Shown here piece by piece: positions 8,018-17,174 of a stretch of DNA of 64,000 bases. Position numbers and translations under genes: made by a program. The notes below the pieces were generated by a model that made no database searches, was not told the DNA's origin, and was given only the letters and a program-made list of their open reading frames with translations. Source of the stretch: Neobacillus vireti (GTDB taxonomy: Bacteria > Bacillota > Bacilli > Bacillales > Cytobacillaceae); assembly GCF_001026695.1 (NCBI RefSeq), contig NZ_LDNB01000012.1, forward strand, positions 31,428 through 95,427, in the 5' to 3' direction. The first letter of the stretch is position 1, and each line of letters begins with the position of its first letter.

Positions 8018-8554
8018 ATGGGGAAAGAATGGGATATCGTTGAAGTGCTGCGGCACTCACGACATGATTGGTTAAACAGACTCCAGTTAATAAAGGGCAA
8101 CCTCGATTTAAATCGGCTTGACCGGGCAAAAGCAGTCATTGATGAAATTGTAATCGAGGCCCAGCATGAGACAAAGCTATCGAATTTACATATACCTTTG
8201 TTTGCTTCGCTGCTGCTTAAATCGAATTGGGAGAATCCTTTTTTTAAGCTTGAGTATGAAGTGCTTCTCGACTCGGAAACGATAAAAGTTGATGATGCAG
8301 TCCTGACAGAATGGACAAATTCATTTTTTACATGCTTGAATCAGGCAATTGAGGCTTTCCAAGAAAATCATTTATCAATCACTATAGAACCGCAATTAAA
8401 CGGTATTCGTTTCTTTTTTGATTTTAGCGGGATAATAAAACATAAGGAACTGCTGGATCAATTTCTTGCCGGCCAAGAACAATCTTTGGATATGGCGGTC
8501 AAGGAATTCAGCGAAAGTGAACTTGCACTAGAAGTGTTTATGCCATTTTTATAA
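8018..8554 (+). CDS. spo0B: Sporulation phosphotransferase Spo0B
   Basis: Spo0B passes phosphate from Spo0F to Spo0A in the sporulation phosphorelay. The N-terminal helical hairpin carries the RHDWLN motif with the phospho-accepting histidine at H16 (VLRHSRHDWLNRLQLIKGN). The C-terminal half is the degenerate histidine-kinase-like fold, with no ATP-binding boxes visible, as expected. The 178-residue length is close to the family's usual 180-190. It is upstream of obg, as in B. subtilis, where the two are co-transcribed. Confidence 0.92.
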   Translation: MGKEWDIVEVLRHSRHDWLNRLQLIKGNLDLNRLDRAKAVIDEIVIEAQHETKLSNLHIPLFASLLLKSNWENPFFKLEYEVLLDSETIKVDDAVLTEWTNSFFTCLNQAIEAFQENHLSITIEPQLNGIRFFFDFSGIIKHKELLDQFLAGQEQSLDMAVKEFSESELALEVFMPFL

Positions 8555-8587
8555 ATAGTGGCAATCAGTGCAAACGGGAGGAATAAG

Positions 8588-9877
8588 ATGTTTGTCGATC
8601 AAACGAAGATTTATGTAAAAGGTGGAGACGGCGGTAATGGGATGGTTGCGTTTCGCCGTGAAAAATATGTACCAAAGGGCGGTCCAGCCGGTGGTGACGG
8701 CGGTAAGGGTGCCAATGTTATCTTTGAAGTAGCCGAAGGTCTAAGGACACTAATGGATTTCCGTTATCAGCGCCATTTCAAGGCTGATCGGGGTGAGCAT
8801 GGCATGTCCAAGGGGCAGCATGGCCGTGGTGCTAAAGATATGATCGTTAAAGTACCGCCCGGAACGGTTGTAACGGATGCAGAAACGAATGAAGTCATTG
8901 CTGATTTGGTAGAGAATGGACAGCATGCTGTCATTGCGAAAGGTGGACGCGGCGGTCGAGGAAATACTCGGTTTGCGACACCGGCAAATCCGGCACCTGA
9001 GATTGCTGAAAATGGTGAACCAGGACAAGAGCGTGATGTGATTCTAGAATTAAAGCTCTTGGCAGATGTTGGTCTTGTGGGATTCCCGAGTGTAGGGAAA
9101 TCGACACTGTTGTCGGTTGTTTCTGCAGCGAAGCCGAAAATTGCTGAGTATCATTTTACCACGATTGTTCCTAACCTTGGCATGGTAGAAACAGAGGACG
9201 GGCGGAGCTTTGTCATGGCCGATCTTCCTGGATTGATTGAAGGAGCGAGTGAAGGCGTTGGTCTTGGCCATCAATTCTTACGGCATATTGAACGGACACG
9301 AGTTATTGTCCACGTTATTGATATGGCAGCGATGGAAGGCAGGGACCCATTCGAGGATTATCTGACAATCAATAAGGAATTAAATGAATATAATCTGCGC
9401 TTAACAGAGCGGCCGCAAATAATCGTAGCTAATAAAATGGATATGCCTGAAGCAGAAGAAAATCTGCAAAAGTTTAAAGAGCAGCTTGAAGAGGATTTTC
9501 CGATTTTTCCAATTTCCGCTGTTACGAGAAAAGGGCTTCGTGAGCTGTTATATGCGGTTGCTGATAAGCTTGAGACGACATCGGAGTTCCCGCTTGAACA
9601 TGAAGTAGAGGAAACAGGGGTTCATCGCGTTCTCTATAAGCATGAAGCAGACCCAGAGGCATTTACGATTACAAGAGAATCGGATGGCTCGTTTGTGGTC
9701 TCAGGTGAAAAAGTCGAAAAGCTATTTAAGATGACCGACTTTTCAAGGGAAGAATCCGTCCGCCGTTTCTCGCGGCAGCTTCGTGGTCTCGGGGTCGATG
9801 ATGCCTTAAGACAAAAAGGAGCACAAGACGGGGATATCGTAAAACTATTAGAATTCGAATTTGAGTTTATTGAGTAG
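8588..9877 (+). CDS. obg: Obg GTPase (CgtA)
   Basis: Obg is an essential GTPase tied to 50S assembly, the general stress response and sporulation. The glycine-rich Obg fold occupies about residues 1-158 ([15 protein letters not shown]). The G domain follows, with G1 GFPSVGKST at about 165, G3 [10 protein letters not shown] and G4 NKMD. The C-terminal OCT domain runs from about 345 to 429. A GTG at 8558 extends the frame, but GGGAGGAATAAG just before the ATG at 8588 and the family N-terminus MFVDQ favour the shorter form. Confidence 0.97.
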   Translation: MFVDQTKIYVKGGDGGNGMVAFRREKYVPKGGPAGGDGGKGANVIFEVAEGLRTLMDFRYQRHFKADRGEHGMSKGQHGRGAKDMIVKVPPGTVVTDAETNEVIADLVENGQHAVIAKGGRGGRGNTRFATPANPAPEIAENGEPGQERDVILELKLLADVGLVGFPSVGKSTLLSVVSAAKPKIAEYHFTTIVPNLGMVETEDGRSFVMADLPGLIEGASEGVGLGHQFLRHIERTRVIVHVIDMAAMEGRDPFEDYLTINKELNEYNLRLTERPQIIVANKMDMPEAEENLQKFKEQLEEDFPIFPISAVTRKGLRELLYAVADKLETTSEFPLEHEVEETGVHRVLYKHEADPEAFTITRESDGSFVVSGEKVEKLFKMTDFSREESVRRFSRQLRGLGVDDALRQKGAQDGDIVKLLEFEFEFIE

Positions 9878-9898
9878 TGCTCCTGAAGAGGTAGTGTG

Positions 9899-10354
9899 AT
9901 GAAAGTGGATAATGCAGATAAGAGATATTACTTGGTTCGTGAGGATGTTTTGCCGGAAGCAATGAAGAAGACGATTGAAGTGAAGGATATGCTGGAAAGA
10001 GGCAAGGCAGAATCCATTGCCGTCGCTACACAAATGGTTGATTTAAGCAGAAGTGCCTATTATAAATACAAGGACACTGTATTTCCGTTTTCATCGATTA
10101 GGAAGGAAAAGTTGGTTTCGCTTTTCTTTCATTTGGAAGATCGCTCAGGGACACTTTCTAAATTGTTAAGTGTTGTTGCTTCGTCTGGCGGGAATGTGTT
10201 AACCATCCACCAAACGATTCCATTGCAAGGCAGAGCAAATGTTACACTGTCTTTAAACACGTCAAATATGACGATGGAAATTGACCAATTACTTACGAAC
10301 CTAAAAAAGCTTGAATTTGTCGAGAAGGTAGAAGTGCTGGGAACAGGTGCATAA
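9899..10354 (+). CDS. pheB: ACT domain-containing protein PheB
   Basis: PheB is a small ACT-domain protein encoded next to prephenate dehydratase; amino-acid-responsive regulation is assumed from the domain. The N-terminal helical region (about 1-70) contains a helix-turn-helix-like [12 protein letters not shown]. The ACT domain is at about 72-147 ([23 protein letters not shown]). At 151 residues it matches the B. subtilis protein closely. The GTG at 9896 is three bases upstream; the ATG is preferred because of spacing to AGAGG. Confidence 0.9.
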   Translation: MKVDNADKRYYLVREDVLPEAMKKTIEVKDMLERGKAESIAVATQMVDLSRSAYYKYKDTVFPFSSIRKEKLVSLFFHLEDRSGTLSKLLSVVASSGGNVLTIHQTIPLQGRANVTLSLNTSNMTMEIDQLLTNLKKLEFVEKVEVLGTGA

Positions 10355-10373
10355 TGAACGGTTTGTTCATTAT
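10351..10373. other. Perfect inverted repeat over the pheB stop codon
   Basis: ATAATGAAC (10351-10359) and GTTCATTAT (10365-10373) form a perfect 9-bp stem around GGTTT. It includes the pheB stop and has no T-run. It lies 150 bp before pheA and could be a processing or attenuating hairpin. The rest of the pheB-pheA gap (10374-10510) shows no other convincing feature. Confidence 0.45.
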
Positions 10374-10522
10374 GAAGGCTGTTCTCGGCTTTCTTTTTAC
10401 ATTGATTAGACGCAAAATTTCGAAAAATAGTTTTGTGCTGAACAAGCGCTTGCTCAGTTGGAAAAGAGGCTTCGCTGTGCAAAAACGAAAATGTTTTGCG
10501 AGTAAAAGGAGTGGGGAAGGAA

Positions 10523-11368
10523 ATGAAAGTTGGTTTTTTGGGGCCAAAGGCTACGTTTACGGAATTAGCAGTGAAAAAGGTTTTTCCAGGATTTGAACTT
10601 GAGCCATATCAGACGATTCCGGAAAGTATGGATGCCTTAGTAGATAAAAAAGTAAATCTTGCCGTTGTTCCGGTTGAAAATGCCCTTGAGGGTTCAGTGA
10701 ATATTACCCTTGATTATTTAACTCACGTCGTGCAAATTCCGATCGTTGGCGCAATCACGCTGCCAATCAAGCAGCATCTAATGGTTCACCCGGCGAATCA
10801 AGATGATTGGCGGAAGGTAAGCGTGGTTTACAGCCATTCACACGCGATTGCCCAGTGCCATAAGTTTTTGCATACGCAATTAAAAGGGGTGCCAGTCGAG
10901 AGTGTATCATCGACAGCTGCGGCGGCAAAGATGGTGATGGAGCAGCCAGAAACGAAATTAGCGGCGATTGCCAATGAATTGGCGGCGGTTGAGTATGGGC
11001 TTGCTATCGTTCAAAAGGGTATTCACGATATTGATTACAACCATACGAGCTTTTTCGTTCTGTCCGAAATGGACTTGGATTTTGAGTCGATTAGTGGTTC
11101 ATCGCATTACAAAACAACGCTCATGGTTACACTGCCTTCAGACATGGCCGGGGCGCTTCATCAAGTGCTATCTGCGTTTGCCTGGCGAAAAATAAACCTT
11201 TCAAAAATTGAATCAAGACCAATGAAAACGGGAATTGGCAATTACTTTTTCATTATTGATTTGGAAATGAAGCTTGATGAGGTTTTGATTCCTGGGGCAA
11301 TTGCCGAGCTGGAGGCCTTGGGCTGCGGTGTGAAAGTGCTGGGGAGTTATCCATCGGTAATGGTGTGA
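10523..11368 (+). CDS. pheA: Prephenate dehydratase
   Basis: This enzyme converts prephenate to phenylpyruvate in phenylalanine biosynthesis. The catalytic domain spans about residues 1-180 (GFLGPKATFTE, VPVENALEGSV, YSHSHAIAQC, SSTAAAAK). The C-terminal ACT domain contains the phenylalanine-binding ESRPMKTGIGNYFF. The family TRF motif reads TSF here (NHTSFFVLS, codons ACG AGC TTT near 11046-11054), an arginine-to-serine change. The ATG at 10523 is preceded by GGGGAAGGAA; the in-frame GTG at 10496 is too far from any ribosome binding site. The product is 281 residues. Confidence 0.94.
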   Translation: MKVGFLGPKATFTELAVKKVFPGFELEPYQTIPESMDALVDKKVNLAVVPVENALEGSVNITLDYLTHVVQIPIVGAITLPIKQHLMVHPANQDDWRKVSVVYSHSHAIAQCHKFLHTQLKGVPVESVSSTAAAAKMVMEQPETKLAAIANELAAVEYGLAIVQKGIHDIDYNHTSFFVLSEMDLDFESISGSSHYKTTLMVTLPSDMAGALHQVLSAFAWRKINLSKIESRPMKTGIGNYFFIIDLEMKLDEVLIPGAIAELEALGCGVKVLGSYPSVMV

Positions 11369-11379
11369 TACAAGGAAAA

Positions 11380-11422
11380 AGAGGATGTCGTCAAAGGCTC
11401 TTACCCTTTGATGATATCCTCT
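11380..11422. terminator. Convergent terminator between pheA and niaR
   Basis: An 18-bp stem (11380-11397 with 11405-11422, including G-U pairs) separates the convergent genes. Read on the minus strand it ends CCTCTTTTTCC, so it should terminate niaR. On the plus strand the T-run is weak. Confidence 0.75.
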
Positions 11423-11425
11423 GCA

Positions 11426-11962
11426 CTATTCAATCAAAAATCCCTCATCCTTTAGTGCTGCTTCCGCTTTATCCAAAACTTTCGTGCTGGATGCTGAAAT
11501 GGTATGGAGGTGGATGCCGCCTGTTAACTCCGATAATAACGAGGCTTTTGTGTTTTGAATATTTTCCAAAAATTGTTTCACTTCTTGTCGATTTGAAACC
11601 ATAATCGATGCTGTCAAATCGCCATATACCGAGTGTTCAATTTTTACATCCTTCACCAAAACACCATGGTCAACGAGCAAGTTTAGCTCTTTCGCTGTGT
11701 CCTTTGGTGAATGGTGGCAGGCAATCGTCCTTTCGAAAGTAGGAGTACCACTGTTTTGCTTTAAGTACATATATCCTTGACTCGTTGCGATAATCGGCTC
11801 ATTTCTTGCTTTAAGCAGGGTAATATCACCGACGATAACTTGTCTGCTTACATTCGTCCGAGTTGCTAGCTCGCCGCCCGTCAGAGGTTCAGAACTGTCC
11901 TTTAGTAGTTGTAAAATGAACAATCTCCTTTCCTCTCCTAATATTTTTTTTTGCTCAGCCAT
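11426..11962 (-). CDS. niaR: Nicotinate-responsive transcriptional repressor NiaR
   Basis: NiaR (YrxA) represses NAD synthesis and niacin uptake genes when nicotinic acid is plentiful. It has an N-terminal winged helix-turn-helix (about residues 8-60, TGGELATRTNVSRQVIVGDI) followed by a 3H ligand-binding domain with the signature histidines in ACHHSPK, KIEHSVYGDL and GGIHLHTI. At 178 residues it is the normal size. The ATG at 11962 lies six bases after AGGAGG, whereas the TTG at 11968 abuts it. It is downstream of nifS on the same strand and across the divergent promoter from nadBCA, its expected targets. Confidence 0.93.
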   Translation of the reverse strand: MAEQKKILGEERRLFILQLLKDSSEPLTGGELATRTNVSRQVIVGDITLLKARNEPIIATSQGYMYLKQNSGTPTFERTIACHHSPKDTAKELNLLVDHGVLVKDVKIEHSVYGDLTASIMVSNRQEVKQFLENIQNTKASLLSELTGGIHLHTISASSTKVLDKAEAALKDEGFLIE

Positions 11963-11995
11963 ATCCAACCTCCTGATTTCATCTGTTTTTCTATT

Positions 11996-13141
11996 CTAGC
12001 ACAAATCCGCGATTTTATATTGATTTACGATATTATTAATCGTTTCCCCTAGACGAATAACATCTTCCATTGTTGTGGAATTGCCAAATGAGATACGGAT
12101 AAATTCCTTTGCTTCTTGTTTGTTTAAGCCTAACGCTTGCGTGACCTTTGCCGGAGTTTGCATACCAATCTGACAAGCGCTTCCGGTTGAAATCGCGAAC
12201 CCTAAACGATTGGCTTCTAACATCATCCATTGCCCCTCGATTCCTGAGATCCCTAGACCGATGATGCTCGGCAGCTGGTTGTCATCGTTAGCCTGATAAA
12301 TATTTACCCAATTATTAATCGGATTAAGTGTTTCTATAAACACTTTGCGCCACGAGTTATATTTTTGATAGGCATCAGCCAAATTACTGTTGTTTTTTTG
12401 TGCCGCTGCCGTCATTGCTGCAATCGCAGGGACGTTCATCGTACCAGGGCGAAAACCTTTTTCATGTGATCCGCCGGGGAAAAACGGGCTCCAGGATATA
12501 GCCGGATTGATATAAACGCCGCCAATCCCCTTTGGCCCATATATTTTATGACCGGAAAAAGAAAAGCTGCTGACTAAGGGGGCGATCCCCCTTAGCTCAA
12601 TTTTTCCAACCGATTGGACAAAATCACTATGAAAATGAATGTTTTGTGCTTGACAAATTTGCGCGACGGTTTTAATTGGCTGGATGGTCCCAATTTCAGA
12701 ATTAACATGTTGAATCGAAATTAATACCGTTTCTGGCGTGATAGCAGCTAATAATTCCTCTTCGTCAATGAGCCCCAATGAAGTAAGCGGAAGAAACGTA
12801 ATATCATAATCCGTTAATCGATTAAGGACACCATGGATGGAGGAGTGTTCTGCCATGCCGGTAATAATATGGTTCCCTTGTTTTTTAGGCGAAGACAAAA
12901 GTGCTTCGATTGCTAGAAAATTACTTTCTGAGCCACCGCTTGTAAAAAATAGTCCGTTCTTATCTATCCCCAAAAGGGCAGCCAATTCTTCGCGGCAGTT
13001 TTCTAGTAAGATGTGAGCCTGTCCGCCAATATCGTGAAGGCTGCTCGAATTTCCAAAGTATTCAGTCGCCACTTTCATGTAAACTTCAGCTGCTTCCCTA
13101 TCTAATGGAGTTGTAGCCGCATAATCAAAATAGTTCATCAT
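11996..13141 (-). CDS. nifS: Cysteine desulfurase NifS (NAD locus type)
   Basis: This is a PLP-dependent cysteine desulfurase. In Bacillus the copy beside nadB supplies sulfur for the iron-sulfur cluster of quinolinate synthase NadA. The PLP lysine is K199 in FSFSGHKIYGPKG, and the persulfide-forming cysteine is C323 in STGSACQIG. The first residues MMNYFDYAATTPLD match the family; either of two adjacent ATGs could start it behind CTGGAG. The product is 381 residues. It is a different gene from the iscS at 49205 and is divergent from nadB. Confidence 0.94.
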   Translation of the reverse strand: MMNYFDYAATTPLDREAAEVYMKVATEYFGNSSSLHDIGGQAHILLENCREELAALLGIDKNGLFFTSGGSESNFLAIEALLSSPKKQGNHIITGMAEHSSIHGVLNRLTDYDITFLPLTSLGLIDEEELLAAITPETVLISIQHVNSEIGTIQPIKTVAQICQAQNIHFHSDFVQSVGKIELRGIAPLVSSFSFSGHKIYGPKGIGGVYINPAISWSPFFPGGSHEKGFRPGTMNVPAIAAMTAAAQKNNSNLADAYQKYNSWRKVFIETLNPINNWVNIYQANDDNQLPSIIGLGISGIEGQWMMLEANRLGFAISTGSACQIGMQTPAKVTQALGLNKQEAKEFIRISFGNSTTMEDVIRLGETINNIVNQYKIADLC

Positions 13142-13190
13142 GATTCTCCAGTATAGTAATTTTAAAAATCTTTTTTTGTTTATTTTTTAT

Positions 13191-13373
13191 GCTGTGTTAT
13201 AAGTGAATGTTGATCTCCGTTCCAGGCGCGAGCTTTCCGCGGGGCGGGCGGTGAGCCTCCTCGGCGCTAAAGCGCCTGCGGGGTCTCACCTGTCCCGCTG
13301 CTCCCGCAGGAGTCTCGCGCCTTCCACTCCAATCAACATTGTGCTCAAAATCAACAATTTTCTTTAACACAGC
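13191..13373. repeat. 183-bp dispersed repeat, complete copy
   Basis: The element is bounded by 9-bp inverted ends GCTGTGTTA (13191-13199) and TAACACAGC (13365-13373). Inside these are GAATGTTGAT and ATCAACATT, and a GC-rich core able to fold strongly (GGCGCTAAAGCGCC). It is almost identical to 40706-40888. It encodes nothing. It lies in the 368-bp gap between the divergent nifS and nadB genes, upstream of both promoters' likely positions. Confidence 0.88.
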
Positions 13374-13442
13374 CATTTTTTAAAATAAAACGGACTTATC
13401 GGCCTTACCATACCCCCTAGCATAGCATTAATAAAAAAATCC

Positions 13443-13492
13443 TTGTCAACAGTTTAATTATATGTAAAGATATATGTCAAGACACCTGTTAA
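13443..13492 (+). promoter_or_regulatory. nadB promoter with candidate NiaR operator
   Basis: TTGTCA (13443-13448) and TAAAGA (13465-13470), 16 bases apart with an upstream TG, form a plausible sigma-A promoter. Around the expected start lies TGTCAAGACACCTGTTAA (13475-13492). It contains the inverted repeat TGTC-AA-GACA and an ACACCTGTTA block resembling published NiaR sites as I recall them. Repressor binding here would block nadBCA transcription. Confidence 0.6.
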
Positions 13493-13509
13493 TCCAGGAG
13501 GCTCGAAAT

Positions 13510-15087
13510 ATGATTAATGATGATGTGTTAATAATTGGAAGTGGAATAGCGGCACTACAGTTAGCTGTTCAATTAAATAAGGATATGAATGTGAGAATAC
13601 TCACAAAGGAGCAAATAAGAACGGCGAATTCGTATCTTGCCCAAGGTGGGATTGCCGCTGCAGTGGGCGCGAATGACCATCCGGCGAAACATATTGTTGA
13701 TACGCTCGAAGCGGGAAGATTTCACAATGATCACGAGGTGGTTCAGCAAGTTATCAATGCCGCGCCCGGACTCATTAGGGACATGTCTCAGCATGGAGAT
13801 TTTTTTGACAAAAATCAGCATGGCGAATTGCTGCTAGGGATGGAGGGGGCGCATAGCGAGCATCGTATCGTCCATGGCGGCGGAGATGCAACTGGAAAAA
13901 ACGTAATCGAGTATCTGCTTGACAGTCTTAAGGCTAATGTCACCATCGCGGAGAATAACTTCGCCTATGAATTAATGCTAAATCCCGAGAAAAATCGTGT
14001 CCATGGTGTGAAAGCGAAAACAGCAGATGGAATCATCCAACACTATTACGCAACGCATGTGATCATCGCTACTGGAGGCTGCGGTCAATTGTACAGCTAT
14101 ACGTCAAATGCCGAAACAGTAAGTGGCGATGGGATTGCAATGGCCTATCTTGCTGATGCTGAAATCGTCGATATGGAATTTATTCAATTCCATCCCACAC
14201 TTTTATATATTGATGGTGAAACAAAGGGATTAATTTCAGAAGCCGTCAGGGGAGAAGGAGCGATTCTTGTTACCGATGACGGGATCCCGATTATGGAAGG
14301 AGTTCATCCATTAAAAGACTTGGCTCCGAGGCATATTGTTTCGCAAAAAATCTATGAGTTTCTTAGAAACGGTGAAGATATTTTTTTAGATATTCGTAAA
14401 ATTAACGACTTTACTAAACGGTTTCCATCGATTGCTTCTCTCTGTGAAGCTAATGGAATTCGGTTAGCAGCCGGCAGAATTCCCGTCACACCGGGAAGTC
14501 ATTTTTTAATGGGCGGCATTAAAACCGATTTAATTGGAAGGACGACAATCGATGGGCTATTTGCCATCGGAGAGGCCTCCTGCACTGGATTGCACGGAGC
14601 CAATCGCTTAGCTAGTAATTCCTTATTAGAGGGGCTTTATCAAGGCGGCGAATTAGCGAAATGGCTTAATAATGCACAAAAAGAGCCACATGTTCCGTTT
14701 CGAACGGATAGTTCTCTTCCTGCAAAAAAAGCGAAGGTTATTTTACCAGAAATCCAGCAAATTAAGGATTTGATGATGGAGCGGGTAGGAATTGTTCGAA
14801 ATGAAGTGAATCTAAAAAAGCAGAAAGCGTGGTTAGATCAATTCATGGCCGATGAAATCAAGTTAGATCCGTATTCCTTTCCGGATATAGAAAAAGTATT
14901 TATGCTGATTACCGCCAAGCTGATTACGAAAGCGGCGCTAGAGCGGACAGAAAGTCGCGGCGGCCACTATAGAAATGATTATCCGCTGGAAAACGATGAC
15001 AAGTGGTTAAGAAAATCAATTATTCATCAATATGATCAGGGAATGGGGAAGAATGATGAACACATTAAAACTCCGCTCGCTACTTGA
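13510..15087 (+). CDS. nadB: L-aspartate oxidase
   Basis: NadB oxidises L-aspartate to iminoaspartate, the first step of de novo NAD synthesis, using FAD. The dinucleotide-binding IIGSGIAALQLAVQL is near the N-terminus. The SYLAQGGIAAAVG, HGGGDATGKNV and GLHGANRLASNSLLEG motifs are typical of the succinate dehydrogenase/aspartate oxidase flavoprotein family. The C-terminal helical domain has RGGHYRNDYP. The ATG at 13510 follows AGGAGG; the frame extends upstream only through the promoter region. The product is 525 residues. Confidence 0.96.
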   Translation: MINDDVLIIGSGIAALQLAVQLNKDMNVRILTKEQIRTANSYLAQGGIAAAVGANDHPAKHIVDTLEAGRFHNDHEVVQQVINAAPGLIRDMSQHGDFFDKNQHGELLLGMEGAHSEHRIVHGGGDATGKNVIEYLLDSLKANVTIAENNFAYELMLNPEKNRVHGVKAKTADGIIQHYYATHVIIATGGCGQLYSYTSNAETVSGDGIAMAYLADAEIVDMEFIQFHPTLLYIDGETKGLISEAVRGEGAILVTDDGIPIMEGVHPLKDLAPRHIVSQKIYEFLRNGEDIFLDIRKINDFTKRFPSIASLCEANGIRLAAGRIPVTPGSHFLMGGIKTDLIGRTTIDGLFAIGEASCTGLHGANRLASNSLLEGLYQGGELAKWLNNAQKEPHVPFRTDSSLPAKKAKVILPEIQQIKDLMMERVGIVRNEVNLKKQKAWLDQFMADEIKLDPYSFPDIEKVFMLITAKLITKAALERTESRGGHYRNDYPLENDDKWLRKSIIHQYDQGMGKNDEHIKTPLAT

Positions 15088-15904
15088 GAAATTTTTTATC
15101 GAAGATATCGGCGAACAGGATATGACCACCGATTTGATCTTCACAGGCAATACGAATGGAGAAATTGTCTTTCTTGCAAAAGAAGCTGGAGTCTTTTGTG
15201 GTGAAGCCGTAATTAAAACTGGCTTTCAGCTGTTAAATAACGAAATCATGACACAGGTTTTTGTGAAAGACGGAGAACGGATTAATATCGGTCAACAGCT
15301 TGCGCTTATCTCTGGAAACATAGCAGACCTATTAAAAGGGGAAAGAGTGATCCTTAATCTCGTTCAAAGAATGAGCGGGATTGCCACCCTCACCCAAACT
15401 GCCGTGAACACTCTAAATAGCAATCATACGAGGATTTGTGATACGCGTAAAACGACTCCGGGACTGCGAATGATTGAAAAATATGCTGTCCGCTGCGGAG
15501 GCGGCTTTAATCACCGTTTTGGACTCTACGACGGTGTGATGATTAAGGATAACCATATTTCCTTTGCGGGCTCGATTTGGAAGGCTGTTGAAAGTGTCAG
15601 GAAAAATGCCGGCCATATGGTGAAAATTGAAGTCGAGGTTGAGACGGAAGAACAAGTAATCGAGGCCGTAAATGTTGGGGCAGATGTAATCATGTTTGAT
15701 AACCGCACTCCTGAGGAAATCAAGGAATTCATTAAATTAGTGCCGCCAGGAATCATCACCGAAGCCTCTGGCGGAATTCAATTAAGTAATCTAGCCGCCT
15801 ATGGGAAATCAGGTGTTGATTATATTTCTTTGGGGTTTATAACCCATTCAGCAAAAGCGCTAGATATAAGCGTAAAAGTTCTGTTGAACAAAGGAGAGGA
15901 ATAA
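15056..15904 (+). CDS. nadC: Nicotinate-nucleotide pyrophosphorylase (quinolinate phosphoribosyltransferase)
   Basis: NadC converts quinolinate and PRPP to nicotinate mononucleotide with loss of CO2. Conserved stretches are [12 protein letters not shown] near the start, [44 protein letters not shown] and EASGGI. The start overlaps the 3' end of nadB by 32 bases. Of the ATGs at 15032, 15053 and 15056, the last is best spaced from GGGGAAG and matches the family's MNxLxL start. The product is 282 residues. Confidence 0.95.
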   Translation: MNTLKLRSLLEKFFIEDIGEQDMTTDLIFTGNTNGEIVFLAKEAGVFCGEAVIKTGFQLLNNEIMTQVFVKDGERINIGQQLALISGNIADLLKGERVILNLVQRMSGIATLTQTAVNTLNSNHTRICDTRKTTPGLRMIEKYAVRCGGGFNHRFGLYDGVMIKDNHISFAGSIWKAVESVRKNAGHMVKIEVEVETEEQVIEAVNVGADVIMFDNRTPEEIKEFIKLVPPGIITEASGGIQLSNLAAYGKSGVDYISLGFITHSAKALDISVKVLLNKGEE

Positions 15905-15905
15905 G

Positions 15906-17003
15906 ATGAACATTTTAGCCACCTTGCAAAAAACAATCATGATTCCTGAAAAATACAAGCAGATGTCAAGGGAAGAGCTAGAAGCTAGAGTCATGGAAGT
16001 GAAAAAGCAACTTGGTTCACGGTTATTTATTCCTGGACATCATTATCAAAAGGATGAAGTGATTCAGTTTGCTGACGCAACCGGGGATTCATTAAAACTG
16101 GCGCAATTATCGGCCGAAAATACGTATGCTGAATATATTGTCTTCTGCGGCGTCCATTTTATGGCGGAAACAGCAGACATTTTAACTGCCGAGAATCAAA
16201 CGGTATTTTTACCTGATATGCGTGCGGGCTGCTCAATGGCGGATATGGCGGATATTATGCAAACAGAAAAAGCCTGGGGGAAGCTTCAGGAGATTTTTGG
16301 GGATACGATTCTTCCGTTAACCTATGTCAATTCTACTGCGGCGATTAAAGCCTTTGTAGGTGCAAATGGCGGAGCAACCGTAACCTCTTCCAATGCAGAA
16401 ACAATGGTAAAATGGGCATTTAAAAAGAAGGAGCGCATCCTATTCTTGCCCGACCAGCATTTAGGCCGGAATACAGCTGCTGATTTGGGTGTAGGTTTGG
16501 ATGATATGGCGATTTGGAATCCAATAACGAATTCCTTAGAACATGAAGGGGATGTTTCGAAAATTAAAGTGATTCTCTGGAAAGGGCATTGCTCGGTTCA
16601 TGAAAATTTCACGGTACAGAATGTAATGGACACTCGCAGCCAATATCCTAATATGAAAATCATCGTTCATCCGGAATGCCGCCGCGAGGTTGTGGAATTG
16701 GCAGATATGGCGGGATCAACAAGCTATATTATTAATGCAATTGAAACGGCGGAGCCTGGATCGGCATGGGCGATTGGCACAGAAATGAACCTTGTTAATC
16801 GCCTCATCAAGAACCAACTGAATAAACATATCATTTCTTTAAATCCGCATATGTGTCCATGTCTAACAATGAACCGGATTGATTTGCCTCATTTAGTATG
16901 GAGCCTTGATACACTTGAAGATGAAAATAATATCATTAAAGTAAGTCCTGAAATTGCCGTGAATGCTAAATTGGCGCTAGAACGAATGTTAGCCAATTCA
17001 TAA
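15906..17003 (+). CDS. nadA: Quinolinate synthase
   Basis: NadA condenses iminoaspartate with dihydroxyacetone phosphate to quinolinate, using a [4Fe-4S] cluster. Cluster ligands are predicted to be C109 (RAGCSMAD), C229 (KGHCSVH) and C319 (MCPCLTM), each one residue from the B. subtilis ligands C110, C230 and C320. Substrate motifs GHHYQKDEV and [10 protein letters not shown] are intact. It starts one base after nadC and ends the operon. The product is 365 residues, the long Bacillus form. Confidence 0.96.
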   Translation: MNILATLQKTIMIPEKYKQMSREELEARVMEVKKQLGSRLFIPGHHYQKDEVIQFADATGDSLKLAQLSAENTYAEYIVFCGVHFMAETADILTAENQTVFLPDMRAGCSMADMADIMQTEKAWGKLQEIFGDTILPLTYVNSTAAIKAFVGANGGATVTSSNAETMVKWAFKKKERILFLPDQHLGRNTAADLGVGLDDMAIWNPITNSLEHEGDVSKIKVILWKGHCSVHENFTVQNVMDTRSQYPNMKIIVHPECRREVVELADMAGSTSYIINAIETAEPGSAWAIGTEMNLVNRLIKNQLNKHIISLNPHMCPCLTMNRIDLPHLVWSLDTLEDENNIIKVSPEIAVNAKLALERMLANS

Positions 17004-17008
17004 TAAAC

Positions 17009-17043
17009 GAAAAAAGATGCAGTTTTACAACTTGCATCTTTTT
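17009..17043 (+). terminator. Terminator after nadA
   Basis: AAAAAAGATGCA pairs with TGCATCTTTTTT around a loop, and the T-run continues to 17044. It works in both directions on paper. Confidence 0.85.
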
Positions 17044-17134
17044 TTATATTTACGATTTCTTTAGAGCCGATTCATATTTTTTGGAAAAATAGCATAAGTT
17101 TTTCTGAAGAATGTTAGCACTTTGCCCAAATTCA

Positions 17135-17142
17135 CATACACT
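17135..17142 (+). promoter_or_regulatory. Possible sigma-E -10 element of safA
   Basis: CATACACT matches seven of eight positions of the sigma-E -10. The sequence 14 bases upstream (GTTAGCAC) is a poor -35. safA is sigma-E dependent in B. subtilis, and the distance to the start codon is suitable. Confidence 0.4.
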
Positions 17143-17174
17143 ATATGGACTTATGCCATAGGAGGGAAATCAGA

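Noticed and set aside
10354..10596. 80-codon frame between pheB and pheA
   Set aside because: There is no ribosome binding site, it runs into pheA in another frame, and it shows no recognisable features.
11365..11604. 79-codon plus-strand frame after pheA
   Set aside because: It lies antisense to niaR across the terminator hairpin and has no homologous look.
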